Position numbers and translations under genes: made by a program. A DNA stretch of 64,000 bases from Gemmatimonadaceae bacterium (GTDB lineage Bacteria; Gemmatimonadota; Gemmatimonadetes; Gemmatimonadales; Gemmatimonadaceae), in NCBI GenBank assembly GCA_020852815.1, contig JADZAN010000033.1, positions 1 to 64,000 on the forward strand. The letters are read 5' to 3'. The notes under the pieces are model-generated. The model ran no database searches. It was not told where the DNA came from and was given only the letters and a program-made list of their open reading frames with translations. Position 1 is the first letter of the stretch. Every line of letters begins with the position of its first letter. This document shows positions 1 to 9,081 of this stretch, piece by piece.

Positions 1-670
1 CCGCCTTGATCTTCGGCACGTCCGCCGTCGCGGGAGAACTGCCGTAGAACACCACGCCCGCAGCCAGATCCGGCAGCTGCGTGGCCAGGAAATTGACCAC
101 GCCGCCGCCGTAGCAGAAGCCCACGGCACCGTACCGGCCGCTGCATTCGGGCCGCGCCTTGAGCCAGGCCGCGCCGGCGATGAAGTCTTCACGCGTCTTG
201 ACCTGATCGAGCTTCGGGAACAGCTCGCGCGCCTTATCTTCGTCGCCGGGATAGCCCCCCAGCGGGAACAGAGCGTCGGGCGCGAAGGCCACGAAGTTGT
301 CGAGTGCCAGGCGGCGCGCGATGTCTTCGATGTGCGGGTTGAGGCCGCGGTTCTCGTGAATCACAAGGACGCCGGGTGCCCGCCCCTTGGCACCGGCGGG
401 ACGCGCGAAGTAGCCGCGCATGGTCCCGTAACCGTTAGGCGACGGGTACTCGAGGTACTCCTGCTCGATGCGCGCATCGTCGGGCTTCACGACCTGCGCC
501 TCGAGGAACCGTGGGCTCAGCTGCTCCAGGAGCATGGCGGCGGTCACGCCACCGACGGCGAACTTCGAGGCGCGATCGAGGAAGGTGCGGCGATCGATCC
601 CGCCGTGGACGTACGCATCGAACAGGATGAGGAGCTCCTGGTCGAAGTCGTGCGCAGTCTTGCGCTCCAT
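1..670 (-). CDS. Dienelactone hydrolase family protein (3' end outside window)
   Basis: The first 223 codons of an alpha/beta hydrolase of the dienelactone hydrolase family, which in characterised members opens lactone rings in aromatic degradation. The nucleophile motif GFCYGGG carries Cys186, and the conserved glutamate sits in HENRGL (Glu106). The catalytic Asp and His would lie beyond the window edge. The N-terminus has a Tat-like stretch (DRRTFLDRASKFAVGG, residues 26-41), common in exported members of this family. The start ATG at 670 is preceded by an AGGAGAG ribosome-binding site. It is transcribed away from the GMC dehydrogenase with a gap of about 190 bp that may hold both promoters. 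The family is fairly certain, the substrate unknown. Confidence 0.9.
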   Translation of the reverse strand, partial: MERKTAHDFDQELLILFDAYVHGGIDRRTFLDRASKFAVGGVTAAMLLEQLSPRFLEAQVVKPDDARIEQEYLEYPSPNGYGTMRGYFARPAGAKGRAPGVLVIHENRGLNPHIEDIARRLALDNFVAFAPDALFPLGGYPGDEDKARELFPKLDQVKTREDFIAGAAWLKARPECSGRYGAVGFCYGGGVVNFLATQLPDLAAGVVFYGSSPATADVPKIKA

Positions 671-859
671 CGGTCGCTCTCCTGCCGGAGGGGTTGGGCG
701 TCGTCCCGTTACCGGGGGGACGGCGGTTTCAGAGTGCAGCGTGATCGGTGAAGTCGCCAGCACTCTCGCCCGTTCCCGACGCCGGCGACTCGCGGTCGCC
801 TCCCCAAGCTCTCTTCCGCGCGTAGATTGGCTCCCGACCTTCACCGGAGTGCACGCCGG

Positions 860-2653
860 GTGTTCCTGCAGAATCCGAAGTCGCAAACCCAATACGACGT
901 CATCGTGGTCGGCTCGGGGGCCGGCGGCGGGATGGCCGCCTACCAGCTCGGCATTGCCGGGCTCAAGGTCCTCGTACTCGAGGCGGGACGCCGCTACGAC
1001 CCGCAGGTCGAGACGCCGATGTTCAACCTCCCGCGCCAGGCGCCGTTGCGCGGTGCAGGGTCGAAGGAAAAGCCGTTCGGCTTCTACGACGCCACGGTCG
1101 ACGGCGGGTGGGAGGTGCCGGGCGAGCCGTACACGACGGCGCCGGGCTCCGACTTCATGTGGTGGCGCGCCCGCATGCTCGGCGGGCGCACGAACCACTG
1201 GGGGCGCATCTCGCTTCGCATGGGCGAGTACGACTTCAAGCCGAAGTCGCGCGATGGGCTCGGCGCCGACTGGCCCATCTCCTATGCCGACCTCGCACCG
1301 TACTACGACAAGACGGAGATGCTGGTGGGGGTGTATGGCGGCGATGACGACCTGGAGAACACGCCGCGCTCGTCACCTGGCGTGCTGATGCCGCCGCCCA
1401 GGCCGCGCGCCACGGAGCTGCTCGCCAGGAAGGCGTGCGATCCGATGGGGATCCCGGTGATTCCGGCGCACCTGGCGATCATGACGCAGCGGCAGGACGC
1501 CGACACGCTGCCCAGGAAGATCCATCCCGACAACCCGCTGGCGCAGAAGGTCCTGGCCGAGTCGATGCGGCAGCGGCAGGCGTGCTTCTGGGCGACGCCG
1601 TGCGGCAATGGCTGCTCGATCCGCGCCAACTTCCAGTCGACGACGGTGCTCATTCCGCCGGCGCTGGCCACGGGGAACGTGGACATCATCCCCGACGCGA
1701 TGGTGCGCGAGGTGACGGTGGACAACACGGGGAAAGCGACCGGCGTTTCCTACGTCGACAAGCGCACGCGCACCGACCATCACGTCCAGGCGCGCGTGGT
1801 GGTGCTGGCGGCGAGCGCCGCCGAGACGGCGCGCATCCTCCTCAACTCGCGCTCGAACCAGTTTCCCAACGGGCTCTCGAACTCGAGCGGGTTGGTGGGG
1901 AAGTACCTGATGGACACGGTGGGGGCGGGGATCGGCGGGCAGATCCCGGCGCTGGAGAACACGCCGCCGCACAACCAGGACGGCGCCAGCGGGATGCACA
2001 TGTACATGCCGTGGTGGCTGTACAAGGAGCAGAAGCGCGGCAAGCTCGGCTTCGCGCGCGGCTACCACATCGAGTTCGGCGGTGGGCGGTCGATGCCCGG
2101 GTCGGGCGCTTTTGGTGGTTTGGGGAACCTCACCGAGGGGGCGTACGGGAAGAAGTACAAGGAGGCAGCACGTCGCTACTACGGCTCGTGGATGTGGTTC
2201 GACGGGCGCGGCGAGATGATTCCCAACGAGGATTGCTACTGCGAGCTGGATCCGGACGTGGTGGACCAGTGGGGGATCCCGGTGTTGCGCTTCCACTGGA
2301 AGTTCAGCGACCACGAGACGCGCCAGGCGGCGCACATGGTGAAGACCTTCGCCCAGATCATCGAGCAGATGGGGGGGAAGGTGAACGGGAAGGTGGAGAC
2401 CGATGGGGCGAAGGTGATTGCCAAGGGTGGGCAGATCATCCATGAAGTGGGGACGTGCCGGATGGGGACATCGCCGCGCGACTCGGTCCTCAACGAGTGG
2501 TGCCAGTCGTGGGACGTGAAGAACCTGTTTGTCACCGACGGGGCGCCGTTCGTGTCGAACGCGGACAAGAACCCGACGTTGTCGATCCTCGCGCTGGCGT
2601 GGCGCACGTGCGATCACATTGTCGGCCAACTGAAGACGCGGAGCATCGGATGA
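860..2653 (+). CDS. GMC family FAD-dependent dehydrogenase, large subunit
   Basis: A glucose-methanol-choline oxidoreductase of about 597 residues that would oxidise an alcohol or sugar using FAD. The FAD-binding motif VVGSGAGGG lies in the first 25 residues. The C-terminal part has the family signature HEVGTCRMG, with the catalytic-type histidine, followed by the NPTLSILALAWR segment. I chose GTG at 860, which has GGAG about ten bases upstream and puts the FAD motif at the usual distance. An in-frame TTG at 827 is the alternative. It has no signal peptide of its own. The stop overlaps the start of the next gene (ATGA), so the two are translated together, as in membrane-bound gluconate or fructose dehydrogenases. 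The large subunit probably leaves the cell bound to its Tat partner. Substrate not predictable. Confidence 0.9.
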   Translation: MFLQNPKSQTQYDVIVVGSGAGGGMAAYQLGIAGLKVLVLEAGRRYDPQVETPMFNLPRQAPLRGAGSKEKPFGFYDATVDGGWEVPGEPYTTAPGSDFMWWRARMLGGRTNHWGRISLRMGEYDFKPKSRDGLGADWPISYADLAPYYDKTEMLVGVYGGDDDLENTPRSSPGVLMPPPRPRATELLARKACDPMGIPVIPAHLAIMTQRQDADTLPRKIHPDNPLAQKVLAESMRQRQACFWATPCGNGCSIRANFQSTTVLIPPALATGNVDIIPDAMVREVTVDNTGKATGVSYVDKRTRTDHHVQARVVVLAASAAETARILLNSRSNQFPNGLSNSSGLVGKYLMDTVGAGIGGQIPALENTPPHNQDGASGMHMYMPWWLYKEQKRGKLGFARGYHIEFGGGRSMPGSGAFGGLGNLTEGAYGKKYKEAARRYYGSWMWFDGRGEMIPNEDCYCELDPDVVDQWGIPVLRFHWKFSDHETRQAAHMVKTFAQIIEQMGGKVNGKVETDGAKVIAKGGQIIHEVGTCRMGTSPRDSVLNEWCQSWDVKNLFVTDGAPFVSNADKNPTLSILALAWRTCDHIVGQLKTRSIG

Positions 2654-3447
2654 GCGAGCGCATGCCTGGCGAGGATTCGCCGGAACCGCAGGGAATTCTC
2701 ACCGCGGGGGACGCCGCGCGCACCGAGGGGAGCGGCCGCGCGCCAGGGGGAGAGGGGAAGGGGATGGGGCGTCGGGCGGCGCTCAAGGTCCTGGCCTCGA
2801 CGGCGGCGGCGCTGCCGGTGGTTGGGGCGGTGGCGGCGTGCGCCCCAGGGGAGAAGGGGGGCGAGGGCGGGGCGGCGGCCACGCCTGGTGCAGCTGGCGG
2901 TGTGCCCACGTCGACCGGGCGGCCGACTGTCGGGCCGCGCGGCACGCCGAGCGATCCCGACTTGCTCAACCCGAAGATCACGTGGGAGATGCAGCTGACG
3001 GCAGCGGAAATGGCGACGCTGACGGCACTGTGCGACATGATCATTCCCGCAGACGAGAAGTCCCCCTCGGCCTCGCAGGTCGGCGTCCCGGCGTACATCA
3101 ACGAATACGTGAGCGCGCCGGCAGACTGGTACAAGAGAGCGCTGGTACAGGTACGCGGCGGGCTGGCGTGGATCAACGTCGAGAGCACGAAGCGCTTCGG
3201 CAAGGCGTTTCATGAAATCACCGATGTGGAACGCACCGCCATCTGCGACGACATCTGCTACGCCGCCAAGGCGAAGCCGGCCTTCAAGCAGGCGGCGAAG
3301 TTCTTCGACCGCGTGCGCGACCTCACGGCGGAAGGGTTCTACACGACCGACGCCGGGATGAAGGACATTGGCTACGTGGGCAATGTGGCGCTCGCGACGT
3401 TCGACGGTCCGCCGCCTGAGGTGATGAGGCACCTCGGGCTGGCCTGA
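2650..3447 (+). CDS. Gluconate 2-dehydrogenase subunit 3 family protein (Tat lipoprotein)
   Basis: The small subunit of the GMC dehydrogenase encoded just upstream, 265 residues. A twin-arginine motif (GRRAALKVL) begins near residue 39. It is followed by a hydrophobic stretch ending in AVAAC, so export by Tat and lipid anchoring are both plausible. The mature part starts with a low-complexity Gly/Ala/Pro linker. It then has the family-typical core, with LTALCDMIIPAD and a helical C-terminus. The start ATG overlaps the stop of the dehydrogenase gene by four bases, which supports co-translation. In known systems this subunit chaperones and exports the FAD subunit, with electrons passing to a cytochrome; no cytochrome gene is adjacent here. 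Confidence 0.87.
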   Translation: MSERMPGEDSPEPQGILTAGDAARTEGSGRAPGGEGKGMGRRAALKVLASTAAALPVVGAVAACAPGEKGGEGGAAATPGAAGGVPTSTGRPTVGPRGTPSDPDLLNPKITWEMQLTAAEMATLTALCDMIIPADEKSPSASQVGVPAYINEYVSAPADWYKRALVQVRGGLAWINVESTKRFGKAFHEITDVERTAICDDICYAAKAKPAFKQAAKFFDRVRDLTAEGFYTTDAGMKDIGYVGNVALATFDGPPPEVMRHLGLA

Positions 3448-3488
3448 CGGCGTCGTGTCGCGAGGGGAATCTCACGACGGATAGGCGG

Positions 3489-3520
3489 ACACCCCCCGAT
3501 TGTCGGTTCGGGGGGTGTTT
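3489..3520 (+). terminator. Hairpin terminator after the GMC operon
   Basis: A perfect 11-bp stem, ACACCCCCCGA pairing with TCGGGGGGTGT, closes an 8-base loop and is followed by TT. It lies 42 bases after the stop of the small-subunit gene and before the TonB receptor, as expected for an intrinsic terminator. Confidence 0.75.
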
Positions 3521-3624
3521 GCACATTCTGGGCGAGATCGCCGGCGACGTCAGCGACTCGAGCGACGTCGGCGCGCGGGGACATCGCGGCTCTCGTTGGG
3601 ACCGTCGCGAAGGAGAGAAAACCG

Positions 3625-6138
3625 ATGAGAACGCATCTCTCGTCAGCTGCATCGTTGCCCGGTCGCGCGCGCGCCGCAACGGCGCGCCTTCCACTGGTGG
3701 CATTGGCGGCCCTCGCGTGGGCGCACCCTGTGCAGCTGCCGGCCCAGGCGCTCTCGACGCTCGAGGGACGGGTGACGTCGAACACGGGCTCGCCGCTCGC
3801 GGGTGTCGCGCTCTATCTGACCTCGGCGGTGCATGCGACGCGGGGGACAACGAGCGACGCAGACGGACGATTCCGGTTCGATTCGCTCGCGGTGGGACGC
3901 TACTCGCTCCGCGCCCGTCGCGTCGGCTACGAGGCGTGGAACGGCGACGTCGACGTGAAGCCGTCGGGAACAGCCGCGATGGAGATCTCGCTCGTTATTG
4001 CCCCGATGAACATCGAGCATGTCTCGATCGGTCCTGCGTGGCAGGCACTTCCGAGGCACCACACCGTCGCGCAACAGCCGCAGGGTGTCACGCACGCACC
4101 CGACGTGGCCGGCGGTATCGTCTACGCCGGCACCAAGAACGAAGTCGTGCAGGTGGCGGGGATGGCGGCCAACCTCGCGGAGAAGTCGGCTCGGCAGATC
4201 TTCGCTCGCGTCCCCGGCGTCTTCGTGTATGACATGGACGGCACGGGGAACCAGGTGAACATCTCCACGCGAGGGCTCGATGCGCACCGCTCATGGGAGC
4301 TCAACGTGCGCCAGGACGGTGTGCTCCTCAACTCCGACCTCTACGGTTATCCGGCCAGTCACTACTCGCCGCCGATGGAGGCCATCGAGCGGCTCGAGCT
4401 CACGCGCGGGACGGCGGCGCTGCAGTACGGAGCGCAGTTCGGCGGGTTGCTCAACTACGTCACCAAGGCGCCCCCGCCCGACCGACGCGCCGCCTTCGAG
4501 TCGATCAACAGCGCCGGCTCCTACGGGCTGCGCAGCACCTACAACAGCCTTGCCGGCACCGTGGGCGACTGGTCTTACACGGCCTACGCTAGCGGGCGAT
4601 GGTCGGATGGCTATCGCACCAACGGGACGTCGAACGCCGACGCCGAGTACCTGGCGGTGCACTACGCCCCGCTGGGGAAGTACTTCTCGGTGAAGGGGCG
4701 GGTGGGGCACTCGCGCTACCTGTATCGCATCCCCGGGCCGCTCACCGACGCGCAGTTCGCCGCCGACCCGCGCCAGGCAACGCGGAGCCGCAACTATTAC
4801 AGCCCCAACATCACCGTCCCCTCACTGGTGGTCGCGTGGGGCGACAGCGACTGGACGCGCGTGACGACCACTGTCTCGGGCGTCTTTGGCCCGCGCAACA
4901 GCGTGCAGTACTTGGGCTTTGCCAACCAGCCGGATGCGCCCGACGCCTCGGGTGCCTTCGCGCCGCGCCAGGTGGACATCGACAACTTCCAGTCGGTGAC
5001 GACCGAGACGCGGGTGACGCATACGTGGTGGTGGCACGGGCGCACGCAGGTGCTGGCGGCGGGAATCGCCCTCTCCAGCAACCGGATGCGCCGTCAGCAG
5101 CAAGGAACCGGAACGCGCGGCGACGACTACGACCTCACCATCACGGCGGCCGGCTTCCAGCGCGATGTCACATATCGCACGGAGAACGGGGCCGTGTACG
5201 TGGAGAACCTCTTCCGCCTCAACAGCCGGTGGGACGTGATTCCCGGCCTCCGCACCGAAGTGGGACGCACGCGGCTGATGGGGCGCCTCGCCTACCATGA
5301 CCCGGCGGATACCCCGCGGCAGATCGATCATCAGTACCCGCTCCTTGGGCTGCGCACGACCTACCGTGGGAAAGCAGGGATCGAGTGGTACGGCGGGTGG
5401 AGCCAGTCGTATCGCCCGCAGATCCTCAAGGACGTCCTCCCCAACTCGGCGCTGGAATACACCGACCCCGCGCTCAAGGACTCGCGCGGCTGGACCGCCG
5501 AGGCGGGGGGACGCGGGCGCTGGGGATCGCGGCTGCGCTACGACGTCTCGGCGTTCGAGATGCGCATCGGTGAGCGCTTCGGGACGGTGCGCCGAACGCA
5601 GGGGAGCGCGAACGTCCTGGTGCGCACCAACGTGGGCGATTCGCGCACGCGCGGGATCGAACTGGCCGGGGAGCTTGTCCTCTGGGAGGGAACGGGGGTG
5701 GCGCTGCGCGTGCATACGGCGTCGTCGTTCTACCAGGCGCGCTACACGTCGGGAACGGTCGTCGCGAGCGGCACGAACCGGAGCATCGTGGGGAACCGCG
5801 TGGAGAGCGTCCCCACGGTGATGAGCCGGAGCGGAATAGCGTTCGAGCAGGGGCGGCGCTCGCTGCAGCTCCTGGTGAGCTACGTGGGGGAGAGCTTTGC
5901 CGATGCGCTCAACACGCGCACTCCCACGGCGGATGGGGCGGTGGGGCTGGTCCCCGCCTATACGCTCACCGATGTCAACGCCGCCTTCGGCGTGACGCGC
6001 CACGCGCGCGTGCGCGTGGGGATCAACAACCTCCTCGACCGCGCGTACTTTACCAAGCGCCCGCAGTTCTACCCCGGCCCCGGCGTCTGGCCCAGCGATG
6101 GGCGCGGCGTGCAGGCGTCGCTCGAACTCTTCTACTGA
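3625..6138 (+). CDS. TonB-dependent receptor with N-terminal carboxypeptidase-regulatory domain
   Basis: An outer-membrane receptor of 837 residues. After a signal peptide ending near PAQA comes a carboxypeptidase-regulatory-like beta-sandwich (LEGRVTSNTGSPLAGVAL through the YEAW segment, about residues 46-115). The plug follows (ARVPGVFVYDMDGTG, then the ISTRGLD and ELTRGTAALQYGAQFGG elements) and then a 22-strand-type barrel ending in an aromatic residue (LELFY). The plug and the barrel C-terminus resemble FecA-type ferric citrate receptors, but a FecR-interacting signalling domain is absent. The aminopeptidase gene starts 19 bp downstream, so an operon is likely, and an oligopeptide or a peptide-linked metal is as plausible a ligand as a siderophore. 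Start ATG 3625 follows AAGGAGAG. Confidence 0.88.
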   Translation: MRTHLSSAASLPGRARAATARLPLVALAALAWAHPVQLPAQALSTLEGRVTSNTGSPLAGVALYLTSAVHATRGTTSDADGRFRFDSLAVGRYSLRARRVGYEAWNGDVDVKPSGTAAMEISLVIAPMNIEHVSIGPAWQALPRHHTVAQQPQGVTHAPDVAGGIVYAGTKNEVVQVAGMAANLAEKSARQIFARVPGVFVYDMDGTGNQVNISTRGLDAHRSWELNVRQDGVLLNSDLYGYPASHYSPPMEAIERLELTRGTAALQYGAQFGGLLNYVTKAPPPDRRAAFESINSAGSYGLRSTYNSLAGTVGDWSYTAYASGRWSDGYRTNGTSNADAEYLAVHYAPLGKYFSVKGRVGHSRYLYRIPGPLTDAQFAADPRQATRSRNYYSPNITVPSLVVAWGDSDWTRVTTTVSGVFGPRNSVQYLGFANQPDAPDASGAFAPRQVDIDNFQSVTTETRVTHTWWWHGRTQVLAAGIALSSNRMRRQQQGTGTRGDDYDLTITAAGFQRDVTYRTENGAVYVENLFRLNSRWDVIPGLRTEVGRTRLMGRLAYHDPADTPRQIDHQYPLLGLRTTYRGKAGIEWYGGWSQSYRPQILKDVLPNSALEYTDPALKDSRGWTAEAGGRGRWGSRLRYDVSAFEMRIGERFGTVRRTQGSANVLVRTNVGDSRTRGIELAGELVLWEGTGVALRVHTASSFYQARYTSGTVVASGTNRSIVGNRVESVPTVMSRSGIAFEQGRRSLQLLVSYVGESFADALNTRTPTADGAVGLVPAYTLTDVNAAFGVTRHARVRVGINNLLDRAYFTKRPQFYPGPGVWPSDGRGVQASLELFY

Positions 6139-6157
6139 CCCAGTCCTCCCGGCTCCC

Positions 6158-7705
6158 ATGACTCAGGCTATCGGACGTTTGTCTCGCCTTGCCCAATGCG
6201 CGATGCGTGGCGCGGCGGTTGCCGGCGTTGCCGTGCAGGCGGCGGCGACGATGGCAGCGCTGGCCGGCGCGGCGGTGATGGCGATGCCTAACGCCGCGGC
6301 GGCGCAGATCCCGGTCGCCGAGTACGCGACGCGGCGCGCCGCGCTCGCCGCGAAGCTCGATAGCGGCGTCGTCCTCGCCTTCGGTCGGCGCGAGCCGGTG
6401 AACCACTGGCCGCCCTTCTACCAGAACCCGCACTTCCGCTACCTCACCGGCTTCCTCGAGTCCAACGCGGCCTTCGTGATGGTGAAGCGTGGCGGCGCCG
6501 TCACGTCGACACTGTTCGTCGAGAAGCCCAACCCGCGTACCGCGCTCTATCTCGGCGATCGCAAGACGCCGCAGGAAGCGGCGAAGGAGTTGGGGCTGGC
6601 GGTGCGCTACACCGAGGACCTGCAGGCGGTCGCCGATTCACTCGCCCGGACGAGGCTCCCGTTCTATTCCATCGCCGACGCGCAGTCGGCGGAGTTCGAG
6701 GGGCGCGATACGCTCTCGTTCGGGCGCAACTTCGTCGCCGACTTCCAACTGCGGAATGCCGGCGTCAAGGTCGCCGACCTCACGCGCGCGGTGGAGCAAT
6801 TGCGCGCCAGGAAGAGCGATGCCGAGCTGGCGATCATCACGCGAGCCGCCGAGATCTCGGCGAAGGCGCACGAGGAAGTGATGCGCACCATCCGCCCCGG
6901 GATGAAGGAGAGCGAGATCCAGGCGGTGATGGAGGCGACGTATCGCAAGCTGGGGGCCGATGGCCCGGGCTATACCTCGATTGTCGGCGCGGGTGGCAAC
7001 TCGACCATCCTGCACTGGCCGGCGTCGTTCCGCGAGGCCAAGGGGGGCGAAGTCGTCCTGATGGACGTGGCGGCCTACTATGACGGCTACTCGGCCGACG
7101 TGACCCGCACGCTCCCCGTGGACGGGACCTACACGCCCGAAGCACGCACCGTGTACCAGATCGTCCTCGACGCGCAGAAGGCGGCGGAACGACAGGTCAG
7201 GCCCGGCGTGGCGCGGAATGTCCCGACGGATTCGGCGTACGTGGTGCTCAAGGCGGGGCTCACCTCGCTCAACCTCATCGAGTCGCCCACCGCCTCGTTT
7301 GATGCACCGCCCGGTTTGTGCCCGGGCGCGTGGGCCAACAAGGACGGGACGTGCCCGCAGTGGTACCTGTATATCTACCACGGCTTCATCCACGGGATTG
7401 GGCTGGACGTGCACGACCCGGGACAGTTCAGCAATGTGCCGCCGCACCAGTTCCAGGATGGCGACGCCTTCACCATCGAGCCCGGGCTCTACGTGCGGGA
7501 GAACGTCTTCAAGGATCTCCCCGACACGCCCCGCAACCGGGCGATGATCGCGCATGCCAAGGCCGCGGCCGTGAAGTACCGCAACACCGGCGTGCGCATC
7601 GAGGACGACTACATCCTGCAGAAGGGGAAACTGACGCGCATCTCGCTCGCGCCGCGCGAGATCAGCGAGATCGAGGCGTTGCGGAAGAAGGCCGTCGTGC
7701 AGTAG
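6158..7705 (+). CDS. Secreted Xaa-Pro aminopeptidase (M24B)
   Basis: A metallopeptidase of 515 residues that removes N-terminal residues preceding proline. An Ala-rich signal peptide ends near AAAAQIP. The aminopeptidase P N-terminal domain follows (EYATRRAALAAKL to about residue 190) and then the pita-bread M24 domain. Expected metal ligands are visible: two aspartates in DGYSADVTRT, histidine in HGFIHGIGLDVHDPG, glutamates in FTIEPGLY and GVRIEDDY. ATG 6158 is the natural start because it places the signal peptide at the N-terminus. The gene lies 19 bp after the TonB receptor, suggesting joint peptide use. It converges on the DUF4198 gene with only six bases between the stops. Confidence 0.92.
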   Translation: MTQAIGRLSRLAQCAMRGAAVAGVAVQAAATMAALAGAAVMAMPNAAAAQIPVAEYATRRAALAAKLDSGVVLAFGRREPVNHWPPFYQNPHFRYLTGFLESNAAFVMVKRGGAVTSTLFVEKPNPRTALYLGDRKTPQEAAKELGLAVRYTEDLQAVADSLARTRLPFYSIADAQSAEFEGRDTLSFGRNFVADFQLRNAGVKVADLTRAVEQLRARKSDAELAIITRAAEISAKAHEEVMRTIRPGMKESEIQAVMEATYRKLGADGPGYTSIVGAGGNSTILHWPASFREAKGGEVVLMDVAAYYDGYSADVTRTLPVDGTYTPEARTVYQIVLDAQKAAERQVRPGVARNVPTDSAYVVLKAGLTSLNLIESPTASFDAPPGLCPGAWANKDGTCPQWYLYIYHGFIHGIGLDVHDPGQFSNVPPHQFQDGDAFTIEPGLYVRENVFKDLPDTPRNRAMIAHAKAAAVKYRNTGVRIEDDYILQKGKLTRISLAPREISEIEALRKKAVVQ

Positions 7706-7711
7706 GCGGCA

Positions 7712-8548
7712 TCACTTCTTCATCGCGAAGGTGAGCGTCGCCCACTTCGACTCGTAGTTCGCCTCGGCGTCGCCGGTGAGGCGGCGCATATCGATGAACT
7801 TGACGTAGTACGTCCCCGCGCGATCGAGCGGGATGCGGGCGATGCCCTGGGCGTCGGAGCGCACGTCGCGCTGCTTCACGCGCTGCTCGTCCGGGGTGCG
7901 TCCGCCGTACTGGACGAACTGGCGTGCGACCGGCTTGCCGTCGACGAGGATCTTCACGCCGAGCGTCGAACCGATCGTGAGGGCGTAGGGATTCTCGAGC
8001 GGGACGATCTCGGCCGGGTAGCCGAGGATCGTGGAAAAGCCCGTGTCTGGCGTGTCGCCCACCTGCACGAGCGCTTTCACGTGCTTGTGATAGCGCTCCT
8101 TCGACGGCTGGTTGATCGTCCCGTCCTTCTTTCGCGCCGCCAACTCGTCAGGCATCCCGTCGTCGGCCAGGTACTGGTTGAAGTCCTTGGGTGGGAGGGC
8201 GAGGACGCGTGGGCGGGTGGAGGTGCCGAGGACGTAGGTGCCGGCGGCGCCGGTGGCGAGGGTGAACGTGCTCGTGTCGCCCTGCACGCTCCACTGCGCC
8301 GTGTCGAGCTTGGCGCGACCCGCGGGAGAGGCGACCGCGACGTCGACGAGCCGGTCGCGATCGATCGAGTTCTCGCTCTTGCTGAAGGTCCCGTTGAGGA
8401 GGCGGACGAGGACCCGGCTATTGGGGCGCGCGAAGTGCGACGCCGGGCGCAGGAACATGTCGTGCGCCGCGAGGAGGCCGGCAGATGCAACGAGCGCGGC
8501 GGCGGCGGCGGCGGCGGCGAGCGCGGTGGCGCGGGCGAGGGTGCGCAT
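7712..8548 (-). CDS. Secreted DUF4198 domain protein
   Basis: A periplasmic or surface protein of 278 residues resembling DUF4198, a poorly characterised family sometimes linked to metal uptake. The very Ala-rich signal peptide would be cut at LLAA|HDMF, leaving histidine as the first mature residue. The mature part begins with the family-typical HDMFLRP segment and continues as beta-sandwich sequence with a C-terminal YVKFIDMRRL strand. The frame stays open upstream through tandem repeats to 8767, but an extension there would bury the signal peptide behind Pro/Ala/Leu repeats. I therefore place the start at ATG 8548. Function unknown. The N-terminal histidine would suit copper or other metal binding, by analogy to CopC-type proteins only. 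Confidence 0.72.
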   Translation of the reverse strand: MRTLARATALAAAAAAAALVASAGLLAAHDMFLRPASHFARPNSRVLVRLLNGTFSKSENSIDRDRLVDVAVASPAGRAKLDTAQWSVQGDTSTFTLATGAAGTYVLGTSTRPRVLALPPKDFNQYLADDGMPDELAARKKDGTINQPSKERYHKHVKALVQVGDTPDTGFSTILGYPAEIVPLENPYALTIGSTLGVKILVDGKPVARQFVQYGGRTPDEQRVKQRDVRSDAQGIARIPLDRAGTYYVKFIDMRRLTGDAEANYESKWATLTFAMKK

Positions 8549-8553
8549 TGGGG

Positions 8554-8588
8554 GAGAAGACGAGAGGACGAGAAGACGAGAAGACGAG
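8554..8588. repeat. 8-bp tandem repeat
   Basis: Four consecutive copies of GAGAAGAC, the second reading GAGAGGAC, end in a partial GAG. They lie directly upstream of the DUF4198 start on its 5' side and leave little room for a normal ribosome-binding site there. Confidence 0.8.
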
Positions 8589-8650
8589 GGGGTGGGGGCG
8601 CTGGCGGGTGCTGGTATTCGGGCTTTGGGAGGCGGGGCGAGGGGGCGGCT

Positions 8651-8722
8651 CGCGAGGGGGAGCGCTGGCGCGAGGGGGAGCGCTGGTGCGAGGGGGAGCG
8701 CTGGTGCGAGGGGGAGCGCTGG
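8651..8722. repeat. 18-bp tandem repeat, four copies
   Basis: Four direct copies of an 18-bp unit, YGCGAGGGGGAGCGCTGG, differ only at the first base. A degenerate partial copy follows. The unit length is a multiple of three, so frames stay open through it (a Leu/Pro/Ala repeat on the minus strand), but I see no gene that uses it. Confidence 0.85.
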
Positions 8723-8763
8723 CGCGAGGAATCGCGAATGGTGCTCCGCGATTGCGGTCGCGT

Positions 8764-9081
8764 CCACCTCCCCAGCGAAAGCTGGGGCCCATTTGCCCCG
8801 GCGCCGTGCACCGGCCGATGCCGGTCACCGCCTCACTCCCCGCCCCTTCCCCAGCGAAAGCTGGGGCCCATTTGCCCGGCGTCGTGCACCGCCCGATGCC
8901 GGTCGCCGCCTCGCTCCCCACCCCTCCCCAGCGAAAGCTGGGGCCCATTTGCCCCGGCGTCGTGCACCGCGCGATGCCGGTCGCCGCCTCACTCCCCGCC
9001 CCCTCCCCAGCGAAAGCTGGGGCCCATTTGCCCCGGCGTCGTGCACCGCCCGATGCCGGTCGCCGCCTCACTCCCCGCCAC
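8764..9081. repeat. Tandem array of about 78-bp units with hairpin cores
   Basis: Four head-to-tail copies of a 77-79-bp unit. Each starts with the hairpin CCCAGCGAAAGCTGGG (8771, 8850, 8927, 9006) followed by GCCCATTTGCCC, then GTGCACCG and CGATGCCGGTCRCCGCCTC. Single-copy relatives of the hairpin lie near 54.65 kb and 58.8-59.1 kb. The region 8549-9303 as a whole holds no credible gene. Open frames across it come from repeat units lacking stops. Confidence 0.85.

Noticed and set aside
4822-6159. 445-residue open frame on the minus strand
   Set aside because: Lies entirely within the TonB receptor gene on the opposite strand, with biased Arg/His/Ala composition.
8825-9046. Small open frame across the repeat array on the minus strand
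   Set aside because: Its sequence simply repeats with the 78-bp unit, and it has no start signal. It is a product of the repeat.
8764-9081. Possible CRISPR array
   Set aside because: The roughly 78-bp units are contiguous and near-identical, with no unique spacers between constant repeats, and no cas genes are nearby.
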